Source: an uncultured Alphaproteobacteria bacterium
GTDB lineage: Bacteria > Pseudomonadota > Alphaproteobacteria > Micavibrionales > Micavibrionaceae
Reading direction: 5' to 3'
Length of the DNA: 5,545 bases
NCBI GenBank assembly: GCA_934538895.1
Contig: CAKTCH010000117.1
Location: 1 to 5,545 of the forward strand
The translations under genes were made by a program, and so were the position numbers. Shown one piece after another: positions 1 to 4,451 of the stretch. The notes below the pieces were generated by a model that did not search any database, had not been told where the DNA came from, and saw nothing but the letters and a program-made list of their open reading frames with translations. How positions within the stretch are numbered: position 1 is the first letter of the stretch; each line of letters starts with the position of its first letter.

Positions 1-2
1 GA

Positions 3-65
3 ATTATTCATAAAGGCACGCAGGCTTACGCCATTGCGCGGGATATCGACAGGCAAAGCGCCTGA
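3..65 (+). CDS. Possible 3' end of an upstream plus-strand gene (partial)
   Basis: This frame is open from the window edge to a TGA at 63-65 and reads as about 20 residues ending ARDIDRQSA. The codons look like ordinary coding sequence. A plus-strand terminator follows within 60 bases, which fits a gene converging on the minus-strand lipoprotein gene. The alternatives are a frame ending at TAA 11-13, and a third frame that runs open to about 219 but crosses the terminator. The tail is too short to identify a family, so no function is offered. The stop codon lies inside the first hairpin (53-83). Confidence 0.4.
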   Translation: MIHKGTQAYAIARDIDRQSA

Positions 66-83
66 GACATTCAGGTGCTTTGC
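53..83 (+). other. 13-bp RNA hairpin at end of upstream plus-strand transcript
   Basis: The arms at 53-65 and 71-83 pair over 13 positions around a 5-base loop (GACAT). Twelve pairs are Watson-Crick. Position 60 with 76 is G-U on the plus-strand RNA but would be C-A on the minus-strand RNA, so the structure favours the plus-strand transcript. No T-run follows directly, so on its own it is not a classic terminator. It may protect the 3' end or act with the terminator 20 bases downstream. Confidence 0.6.
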
Positions 84-96
84 GAACGGGGATCGG

Positions 97-124
97 AAAG
101 GCCGGAATTCTTCCGGTTTTTTTT
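97..124 (+). terminator. Rho-independent terminator of the upstream plus-strand gene
   Basis: A stem CCGGAA (102-107) pairs with TTCCGG (111-116) around a 3-base loop. It is followed by eight T residues (117-124), and the A/G bases at 95-101 can extend the pairing into the T-run. On the minus strand the A-run would precede the stem and only a short CCTTTCC follows it. The terminator therefore serves mainly plus-strand transcription coming from outside the window. It ends 6 bases short of the stop codon of the convergent lipoprotein gene. Confidence 0.75.
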
Positions 125-129
125 ATGTA

Positions 130-1233
130 TTACCGCAAGTCCAGGACAAGGCGGTGATGGGGGCTGCCCGGTTCCGGCTTCAGCGTGGCTTCATAGGACA
201 CCGTGGCCGGTTTTCTTAAAATCATGATGACGCGTGTGCCGCCCGCATCGGAGAGCGGCTGCGCGGTCCAGGACTGCACATGGGAGTCGGAGGGCGGCGT
301 GCCTGCGGCACCGGCATTCCAGCCCATGCCCGGCAGTTCCACGACCAACAGGTTTTCATCGTTATCGAGGTCTTTTTTGTAAGTCACAGAGGCATCGGAA
401 TCGAAGACGATGCGTGTTTTACCGCCATCGACGCCGAAGCGCATGGCGGACACGGCATTCCCCGCGACGGATGTAGCGGGTGCGGGGGGCGGCGGCGCTG
501 TTTCAGGCGGCGGCGCGGCACTGATGGGCGTAGGCGGCGGGGGTGCCGCTTCCGGCGGGGATGCGGCTTCCGGTATGATCTCCGTGGGTCCGGTTTGCGC
601 TGTTTCCATGCTATCCGTCCGTACTGCGGGCTCATTCACAGCCGGTGCGGCGGTTTCTCCGGGGGTCGGGGCGGTACCGGGTTCAGGGGCCAGGTCCTCG
701 ATCACGGGGGGCATGGGGTGGGCCGGTAACGGTTCCGTCGGGATCAACGGTGCTGAAGAGGGCTCGTTCCTCAGCAGGGTTTCGAGCTGCCCCACCAGAT
801 TCTGGATGTCGTCTTCTACGGCAACCAGACGCATGACGGCGGGCAGGACGGCTTCGAAATCGCGGCGCATATCCATGACGGCATTCTCCACGCGCTCGAA
901 GCGCCTGTTGTCGTCACTGATGCGTTCTGTAAATAATTGTTCGTAATTGATGCCTTTGGCCTGTAATTGCGGCAGACCGTCCTTTCCGAGCGGACGGTTG
1001 GTCTGGCCGGGTTTCAGGGGGCGCTTATCGGCACCGGGCGGGGCGGCAACAGGGCCGGTCAGGGGGGCAACGGCGCCGCTTTCTTCAGGATTTTCAGTTT
1101 TGACCGCGCTTGTCTGGGGGCTGGCGCCGCCGCAGCCGGTCAGGGGGGCTGACATGACGATGCACGCGGACAGAATCAAGGCCTGGCGCGTGAATTTTGA
1201 TAGCCATAGGTTCTTGCCGGAGACACCCGGCAT
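130..1233 (-). CDS. Outer-membrane lipoprotein with proline-rich linker and C-terminal AMIN-like domain
   Basis: From the ATG at 1233 the product is 367 residues. The signal peptide has K/R residues, a hydrophobic core (ALILSACIVM) and a lipobox LTGC with Cys34. Gly at +2 fits outer-membrane sorting. Residues about 90-156 are charged and helical, possibly coiled coil. Residues 160-254 are a Pro/Ala-rich linker. Residues 259-367 resemble an AMIN domain: MRFGVDGGKTRIVFDSDA, then LLVVELPG, and a final HRLVLDLR. AMIN domains occur in periplasmic amidases such as AmiC and in PilQ secretins, and target them to peptidoglycan or the septum. No amidase catalytic domain is present. A role in anchoring the neighbouring fimbrial apparatus is inference. 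The start is uncertain: a TTG at 1257 adds eight residues and has CAGGA at 1268-1272 with 10-base spacing, while the ATG has no clear ribosome site. It lies 160 bases after the chaperone gene, same strand, so it may be co-transcribed. Confidence 0.8.
   Translation of the reverse strand: MPGVSGKNLWLSKFTRQALILSACIVMSAPLTGCGGASPQTSAVKTENPEESGAVAPLTGPVAAPPGADKRPLKPGQTNRPLGKDGLPQLQAKGINYEQLFTERISDDNRRFERVENAVMDMRRDFEAVLPAVMRLVAVEDDIQNLVGQLETLLRNEPSSAPLIPTEPLPAHPMPPVIEDLAPEPGTAPTPGETAAPAVNEPAVRTDSMETAQTGPTEIIPEAASPPEAAPPPPTPISAAPPPETAPPPPAPATSVAGNAVSAMRFGVDGGKTRIVFDSDASVTYKKDLDNDENLLVVELPGMGWNAGAAGTPPSDSHVQSWTAQPLSDAGGTRVIMILRKPATVSYEATLKPEPGSPHHRLVLDLR
478..543 (-). repeat. Low-complexity proline-rich coding repeat in the lipoprotein linker
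   Basis: This GC-rich segment encodes a run with three imperfect copies of an Ala-Pro-Pro-Pro unit (PPPPTP, APPPETA, PPPPAP), just before the AMIN-like domain. Such segments usually form extended, stiff spacers across the periplasm. Slippage in the GGC/GGG-rich DNA could change the linker length between strains. Confidence 0.6.
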
Positions 1234-1287
1234 GGACGTCCAGAAGCTGGACTGCAAGTGATGGTAATCCTGAACTTAAACTATTGA

Positions 1288-1343
1288 GCCCCGTAACGAC
1301 GCGCCCCTTCTGGACGAATCACTACCATACAAGAGTACGGGGC
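1288..1343 (-). repeat. 8-bp inverted repeat in the chaperone-lipoprotein gap
   Basis: GCCCCGTA at 1288-1295 and its exact reverse complement TACGGGGC at 1336-1343 are separated by 40 bases. The remainder of the gap (1258-1393) holds no other gene and no clear terminator with a T-run. A small inner stem, CCGTAC with GTATGG on the minus strand, overlaps the right arm and would compete with the long pairing. The repeat could be an operator, a weak intercistronic stem, or chance. Confidence 0.4.
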
Positions 1344-1360
1344 CGGACTCAGGCGGTCAA
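1332..1360 (-). promoter_or_regulatory. Weak sigma70-type promoter candidate for the lipoprotein gene
   Basis: On the minus strand TTGACC (1355-1360) matches the -35 consensus at five of six bases. A TACTCT (1332-1337) lies 17 bases further on but matches TATAAT at only three positions. The -10 box overlaps the right arm of the inverted repeat. Spacing is ideal but the -10 is poor, so this could be an activator-dependent promoter or a chance match. Confidence 0.25.
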
Positions 1361-1393
1361 CCGGGAAGACAAAACCGTGATCTTTGAAAAAGC

Positions 1394-2245
1394 TTATCCG
1401 CCGATCGGGAAAATTTTCTCGTCGAATTTGATGCCGTCGTCAGGGTCTTCGCCTTCGAAGACGATGCGCAGGCTGCCGTCCGTAACCCTGGTCACGCCCT
1501 TGCGCAGCGGCAAGGTGACCTGCAGCTTATCGACTTCGTGATAAACCTTCATATTGTTACGATTGGCGATGATCTGCTCCTTGCCACCGGGGGGCGTCCA
1601 GAACACGGTGACCTTGCCGTTGGCGCTGTACTTGCCCGTCCGGGTAATATCGAATTTGATCTGTGCCGGTTTTTTACCGTCGGCGGAGGCAGGCACGAAA
1701 CCGGGCTTGCCGATCGTGGCGGTGGTGTCGTACGGGCCGCCCTGACGCACGATGACGGGAATGGCGATGCCGAAATTCATACCCATTTTAAGATTAAGCC
1801 CGTCGGGCACGCCCGTGGCCCTCAGGTCCCGCGTGCCGCCGCCCTGACGCTGCACGTTCAGGTGCGCGCGATACTCGCCGTCGGGAAGATCGGCGGGGCG
1901 GCGCAGCGATATTCTCAGTTTCTGCTTGCCGCCGGGGGGCAGCGTCACCTGACGCGGGCTGAAAAGCAGCGCCGTCTCGGGGTCGAATTCGGGATTCAAG
2001 GGGCCGTCCAGTGTTTTGAAATTGCCGTCTTCCGTCAGGGCGCGGTTCAGCCACATGAGCTTGTAGGTCACCGGATTCTGGTTCGACGGATTGAACAGTG
2101 TAATTTCCGCCGAGCGGTCGCGGTTCTCGAAAGTAACGCGCGTGGGCATGATCATGGTTTGCGCCTGCGCCTTACCGGGAAGAAACGGCAGCGCCAGCAA
2201 CGCCAGCAGGCTCAGGATCATCAGTTTATTCTGCGTCGGTGCCAT
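1394..2245 (-). CDS. PapD-like fimbrial periplasmic chaperone
   Basis: The product is 283 residues with a signal peptide of about 28 residues (hydrophobic LMILSLLALLALPFLP, cleavage after AQA). The mature N-terminus, MIMPTRVTFENRDRSAEITLFNPSNQ, matches the first strands of PapD-type immunoglobulin chaperones. Residues 96-131 carry the family hallmark: FSPRQVTLPPGGKQKLRISLRRP, then LPDGEYRAHLNV. Chaperones of this family cap pilin subunits by donor-strand complementation and deliver them to the usher. Arg36 and Lys109/Arg111 are candidates for the subunit-binding basic pair; this is by position only. The second domain (about 160-283) is less recognisable. The length is a little above the usual 230-250, with a longer C-terminus rich in Asp, Glu and Lys. 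AAGGAG (2252-2257) sits 6 bases from the ATG, a strong site. It follows pilin C by 14 bases, as last gene of the compact operon. Confidence 0.88.
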   Translation of the reverse strand: MAPTQNKLMILSLLALLALPFLPGKAQAQTMIMPTRVTFENRDRSAEITLFNPSNQNPVTYKLMWLNRALTEDGNFKTLDGPLNPEFDPETALLFSPRQVTLPPGGKQKLRISLRRPADLPDGEYRAHLNVQRQGGGTRDLRATGVPDGLNLKMGMNFGIAIPVIVRQGGPYDTTATIGKPGFVPASADGKKPAQIKFDITRTGKYSANGKVTVFWTPPGGKEQIIANRNNMKVYHEVDKLQVTLPLRKGVTRVTDGSLRIVFEGEDPDDGIKFDEKIFPIGG

Positions 2246-2259
2246 ATTTTTCTCCTTGC

Positions 2260-2727
2260 TCAGGGAATCCAGTCGAATTGTATGTCGAGATCATCCTGAT
2301 AACGGCCTGTGTCATAGAATACACCGTCGCCCCGCGTACGCAAGGTTGCGCCGATATAAAATACTACGTCTCCGTCATCGCCCGCGACGACGGGAGAGGG
2401 GCTTACCGTATAATCGACCGTGGTGAAGGCGTTCGCGGCGCCCGCTGCCAGTTCACCCTCGCCGATCGTGATCGTGATCTCGGTGCCGGGGGCGAATCCC
2501 TCCAGCCTGTATTCCCCGCGTTGCGGCGGCGTTTCGATGACGAATTCCGGAGCGGCGCTGACGCTGTTCGTCGCGGCGTCCACGGTCAGGTCGCGCGATA
2601 CGTTGTAGCTGGTCACGGAAAACCGGCCAAAGCTGAGGGGGGTGACCTCGCTCAGTTTCGTTTGCGCCTGCGCCTGCAACGGCCAGAGGCAGATCGCGGC
2701 ATATGTCAGGAAAACCAGCTTTTTCAT
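2260..2727 (-). CDS. Small DUF4402-type pilin-like subunit (pilin C)
   Basis: The product is 155 residues with a signal peptide cleaved after AQA (about residue 21). The family pattern is visible: LSFG at 31-34, RDLTVDAATNSVS, GTEITITI, and IGATLRTRGDGVFYDTGRYQDDLDIQF near the end. This aligns with the C-terminal GTYxGSLxVTLxY block of the two pilins upstream. It lacks the roughly 25-residue segment that A and B have between the cleavage site and the FG motif. It ends DWIP rather than in a terminal Tyr, and the mature form has no cysteine. In chaperone-usher pili the N-terminal extension donates a strand to the next subunit and tip subunits lack it, so a tip or initiator role is plausible but inferred. 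The ATG lies 2 bases after the stop of pilin B; TGGAG (2736-2740) inside pilin B is spaced 8 bases, suggesting translational coupling. Confidence 0.8.
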   Translation of the reverse strand: MKKLVFLTYAAICLWPLQAQAQTKLSEVTPLSFGRFSVTSYNVSRDLTVDAATNSVSAAPEFVIETPPQRGEYRLEGFAPGTEITITIGEGELAAGAANAFTTVDYTVSPSPVVAGDDGDVVFYIGATLRTRGDGVFYDTGRYQDDLDIQFDWIP

Positions 2728-2729
2728 GC

Positions 2730-3350
2730 TCAGTACTCCAGTGTGACTTCCAGGGACCCCACGTAAGTGCCGGACGGATAGGCGGTGCCGCTGCCGTCGG
2801 TACGCAGCGTCACGCCGATATTGATCCGTGCCGCGCCGTCATTGCCGGTTTGTATCCGGCCTGGGACAGCGTCGCCGTCGGGGCTGCCGGAATCCGCCGA
2901 CCATACCCCGTTCTGCAGCGCCGCATCATCGGCAATACGCGATACGACCAATACGGGAGGCGTGCCCGCGCAAGTGCCGCAGGTCAGGTTGGTGATATTG
3001 CCGTATCTGATCGTGATGGTCTGGTCCGCAAGCGCGCTTTCAATATCCAGCGTGCCGGGCCTGCCGCCGCCGTTCGATACCAGCCGCGCCCGTGCGCCCG
3101 TATTTCCTGTCGTTTCATCAAGGGTCCCGCCGGGGGTTATGGTCAGCTCTGCCGTTTCACCGATGGCGTTCGTGGCGGCTATGACGCCGAAATCGATATC
3201 CGTGACATCGACCGAGAAGTTATTGTCCATCTCGGCATCGACGGGAATCGTCACGGGGACGCCGTTTTCGATATCCACCTGCGCGTACAGGGGGAACGGC
3301 GCGGCGATCAGGCACAGGGCAGACAGGATTAACTTTTGCTTCAGGCTCAT
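2730..3350 (-). CDS. DUF4402-type fimbrial subunit (pilin B)
   Basis: From the ATG at 3350 the product is 206 residues. The signal peptide is MSLKQKLILSALCLIAAPFPLYA with cleavage before Gln24. A short extension leads to VTDIDFGVIAATN (49-61), the DUF4402 opening strand. Then come LTITPGGTLDE, RARLVSNGG, and the closing block INIGVTLRTDGSGTAYPSGTYVGSLEVTLEY. The closing Gly-Thr-Tyr and C-terminal Tyr are typical of pilins recognised by PapD-like chaperones. Cys124 and Cys127 (CGTC) are the only mature cysteines and could form a small disulfide loop. A TTG at 3386 would extend the frame by 12 residues, but it falls inside the 3363-3395 hairpin and spoils the signal peptide, so ATG 3350 is preferred. 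That ATG has no good Shine-Dalgarno site and sits 12 bases from the hairpin base, so its translation may be weak. It is a paralogue of pilin A. Confidence 0.85.
   Translation of the reverse strand: MSLKQKLILSALCLIAAPFPLYAQVDIENGVPVTIPVDAEMDNNFSVDVTDIDFGVIAATNAIGETAELTITPGGTLDETTGNTGARARLVSNGGGRPGTLDIESALADQTITIRYGNITNLTCGTCAGTPPVLVVSRIADDAALQNGVWSADSGSPDGDAVPGRIQTGNDGAARINIGVTLRTDGSGTAYPSGTYVGSLEVTLEY
3187..3206 (-). repeat. 20-bp direct repeat, copy in pilin B
   Basis: This stretch is identical to 3956-3975 in pilin A. In both genes it encodes the core of the VTDIDFG motif. It is the longest exact match between the two genes that I found by eye, and marks them as diverged duplicates. It could also serve as a recombination point that would fuse or delete a pilin. 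Confidence 0.75.
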
Positions 3351-3362
3351 GCCTGTAAAGCT

Positions 3363-3395
3363 AAAGCCCGCCTGCCGGAATGGCAAGCGGGCTTT
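3363..3395 (-). terminator. Intercistronic hairpin, probable leaky terminator or mRNA stabiliser after pilin A
   Basis: The arms at 3363-3376 and 3382-3395 pair over 14 positions around a 5-base loop, with a GC-rich core (AAAGCCCGC with GCGGGCTTT). The single imperfect pair, 3372 with 3386, is G-U in minus-strand RNA but C-A in plus-strand RNA, so the structure suits the fimbrial transcript. It lies 16 bases after the pilin A stop. The 3' arm runs into TTTAGCTTTA, a broken U-tract. That fits partial termination or protection of the pilin A 3' end, as with the stem-loop between papA and papH in the pap operon. The hairpin base is only 12 bases before the pilin B start. Confidence 0.7.
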
Positions 3396-3411
3396 GCCGA
3401 AATTATCTATC

Positions 3412-4149
3412 CTAGTAGAACAGCGTCACGTTGAACGAACCCTGGCATGTGCCCGATTCATAAACGTCGCCTGTGCCGTCGGTCCAGATTTCCGCCCCGA
3501 TATTGATGGCCAGAGAGCCAGCCGTCAGCGGGTCCGTGCTATCGGCGGTGTCATCGGCGCCGATGACGGCGTTTTCGTTACTGGTGGTGAGATCCGTGTC
3601 CCATACCCATGAAGCCGCCGTCGTGCTCTGATCGGATGTCAGGGAATGAATCAGCAGGTGGGCCGAGTCCGGTGCCACGCCGTCGCCCGCACAGGTCATC
3701 GTGCGGTTGAGCACATCAAACTGCAACCTGACTTCCTGATCCACGAAGGCGCCGTTGGGCAGGATATCGATCAAGCCCAATGTGCCGGTGCCGGTCGAGG
3801 AAACGATACGCGCGCGACGTCCGTCTGTTACGGCCACGCCGCCGCAACTGGCGTTCGATTCATCAATAACGCCTGATGCCGTCGGCAGCATGAGAAGGCA
3901 GCCCGGGGTGTCGGTGGCGCCGCCGCTGCCGTCGGAATTGGTCGCGCCGATGACTCCGAAATCGATATCCGTGACTTCCGTGGTGAACGTATTGTCGATG
4001 GTCGCGCAGATATTCATAGTTTCAGGGACTTCGGCGTCGAATGTCACGGCTGTCGTCACCGCGCACTGCGCCTGCGCCTCCTGCGAGGATACGGCAAAGG
4101 TCAGCGCTACTGCGCCGATCATCGCCAATTTTGTGAATGTAAGCTTCAT
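3412..4149 (-). CDS. DUF4402-type fimbrial subunit, likely major pilin (pilin A)
   Basis: The product is 245 residues with a clear signal peptide, MKLTFTKLAMIGAVALTFAV, cleaved after AQA27. The N-terminal extension 28-58 leads into VTDIDFGVIGATN (59-71), shared with pilin B. The C-terminal block is INIGAEIWTDGTGDVYESGTCQGSFNVTLFY and ends in the Tyr expected of chaperone-dependent pilins. DUF4402 proteins are small secreted beta-sandwich proteins often found with PapD-like chaperones and ushers. The mature form has six cysteines (29, 48, 84, 102, 153, 235), unusual beside B (two) and C (none). A middle insertion (about 150-205, with WVWDTD and an acidic stretch) makes it the longest of the three. 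AAGGAG (4160-4165) is 10 bases from the ATG, a good site. As first gene of the operon, with a leader hairpin in front and another hairpin behind, it is the likely major subunit; abundance is inferred. Confidence 0.87.
   Translation of the reverse strand: MKLTFTKLAMIGAVALTFAVSSQEAQAQCAVTTAVTFDAEVPETMNICATIDNTFTTEVTDIDFGVIGATNSDGSGGATDTPGCLLMLPTASGVIDESNASCGGVAVTDGRRARIVSSTGTGTLGLIDILPNGAFVDQEVRLQFDVLNRTMTCAGDGVAPDSAHLLIHSLTSDQSTTAASWVWDTDLTTSNENAVIGADDTADSTDPLTAGSLAINIGAEIWTDGTGDVYESGTCQGSFNVTLFY
3956..3975 (-). repeat. 20-bp direct repeat, copy in pilin A
   Basis: This stretch is identical to 3187-3206 in pilin B and encodes the same VTDIDFG strand. The surrounding DNA has diverged, so the match reflects both common descent and strong constraint on this strand. 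Confidence 0.75.
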
Positions 4150-4159
4150 GATAAGGTTT

Positions 4160-4165
4160 CTCCTT
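4160..4165 (-). promoter_or_regulatory. Ribosome binding site of pilin A
   Basis: The minus strand reads AAGGAG here, 10 bases before the ATG at 4149. This is a near-full Shine-Dalgarno match and supports that start. It lies 11 bases after the foot of the leader hairpin, so it stays single-stranded when the hairpin forms. Confidence 0.75.
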
Positions 4166-4176
4166 CTGTTGCCCTT

Positions 4177-4225
4177 AACGTAAGTCTGGTTTCGTGATGC
4201 CCGGGAATACTTCCAGACTCACATC
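4177..4225 (-). other. 13-bp hairpin in the 5' leader of the fimbrial mRNA
   Basis: Bases 4177-4189 pair with 4213-4225 around a 23-base loop. The inner seven pairs (AGTCTGG with CCAGACT) are perfect. The outer six include three G-U pairs on the minus-strand RNA (4182/4220, 4179/4223, 4177/4225) that would be A-C mismatches on the plus strand. The structure is therefore consistent with an RNA element of the pilin transcript. With a start site near 4237 it would begin about a dozen bases from the 5' end, like the stabilising 5' stem-loop of ompA mRNA. The loop contains CCCGGG. Confidence 0.6.
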
Positions 4226-4239
4226 GTAACCTCATTATC

Positions 4240-4271
4240 ATACATTATAGGTTAATTCATCCTTAATGTAT
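4240..4271. repeat. 8-bp dyad overlapping the pilin promoter (operator candidate)
   Basis: ATACATTA (4240-4247) and TAATGTAT (4264-4271) are exact reverse complements with 16 bases between them. One arm overlaps the -10 box and the other overlaps the -35 position, so a dimeric regulator bound here would block or remodel the promoter. Half-site centres are 24 bases apart, slightly over two helical turns. In AT-rich DNA an 8-bp dyad can arise by chance. Confidence 0.4.
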
Positions 4272-4272
4272 T
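4244..4272 (-). promoter_or_regulatory. Promoter of the pilin-chaperone operon
   Basis: The minus strand carries a perfect TATAAT at 4244-4249. At 17-base spacing, AATACA (4267-4272) matches TTGACA at only the last three bases. A strong -10 with a weak -35 suggests dependence on an activator. The predicted start is near 4237, giving a leader of about 88 bases to the pilin A ATG. No TGn extension precedes the -10. Confidence 0.55.
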
Positions 4273-4290
4273 CTAAATACTCGCCTTTTC

Positions 4291-4334
4291 CGGATTCATG
4301 GCACGCGGATTCTTTTTCGCATTATGAGAATCCG
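4291..4334. repeat. Three CGGATTC heptamers (two direct, one inverted)
   Basis: CGGATTC occurs at 4291-4297 and 4306-4312, with starts 15 bases apart. Its reverse complement GAATCCG is at 4328-4334. The second and third copies form an 8-bp inverted repeat (4306-4313 with 4327-4334) around 14 bases. Looser CGATTC copies follow at 4361 and 4418. The cluster lies between the two divergent start points, where an activator or shared regulator would be expected. Confidence 0.45.
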
Positions 4335-4451
4335 TTATGAAATGTGGACAAAACTTGAGCCGATTCAACGAGTGTGATTTACTTATACATGTTGGTTATT
4401 CCCGCCTTGCCGATCACCGATTCCGCTGTTTCATTTTTCCTGTGAAGATTT

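Larger units (their letters stand above)
4150..4451. other. Divergent AT-rich control region between pilin operon and usher gene
   Basis: These 302 bases contain no credible gene. The composition is visibly richer in A/T than the flanking genes. On the minus-strand side the order is Shine-Dalgarno, leader hairpin, TATAAT promoter with overlapping dyad. Farther out are three CGGATTC heptamers (4291-4334). For the usher on the plus strand I see only weak promoter candidates. One is TTGAGC (4355-4360) with TTTACT (4378-4383) at 17-base spacing, four of six matches each; it would give a leader of about 65 bases. Confidence 0.7.

Noticed and set aside
478..565. GC-rich repeated stretch considered as a CRISPR or structural repeat
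   Set aside because: The copies are short, irregular and in frame with proline codons, so it is protein low complexity, not an array with spacers.
410..946. 178-codon plus-strand open frame opposite the lipoprotein
   Set aside because: It is Gly/Ala/Ser/Arg-rich because it is the complement of the proline-rich linker. There is no ribosome site or domain.
1538..2299. 253-codon plus-strand open frame opposite the chaperone
   Set aside because: The translation is rich in Arg, His and Gln with no recognisable fold. The opposite strand has a strong PapD-like signature and a good ribosome site.
3351..3386. TTG start extending pilin B by 12 residues
   Set aside because: It lies inside the 14-bp hairpin, adds residues that break the signal peptide layout, and an ATG is available at 3350.
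2785..3612. 275-codon plus-strand open frame opposite pilins A and B
   Set aside because: It crosses the A-B gap and hairpin, has no signal or family pattern, and overlaps two genes with clear signal peptides and paralogy. It is an antisense shadow of GC-rich coding DNA.
4345..4373. TGGACA as a -35 box for the usher gene
   Set aside because: It matches TTGACA at five positions, but no acceptable -10 lies 16-18 bases downstream.
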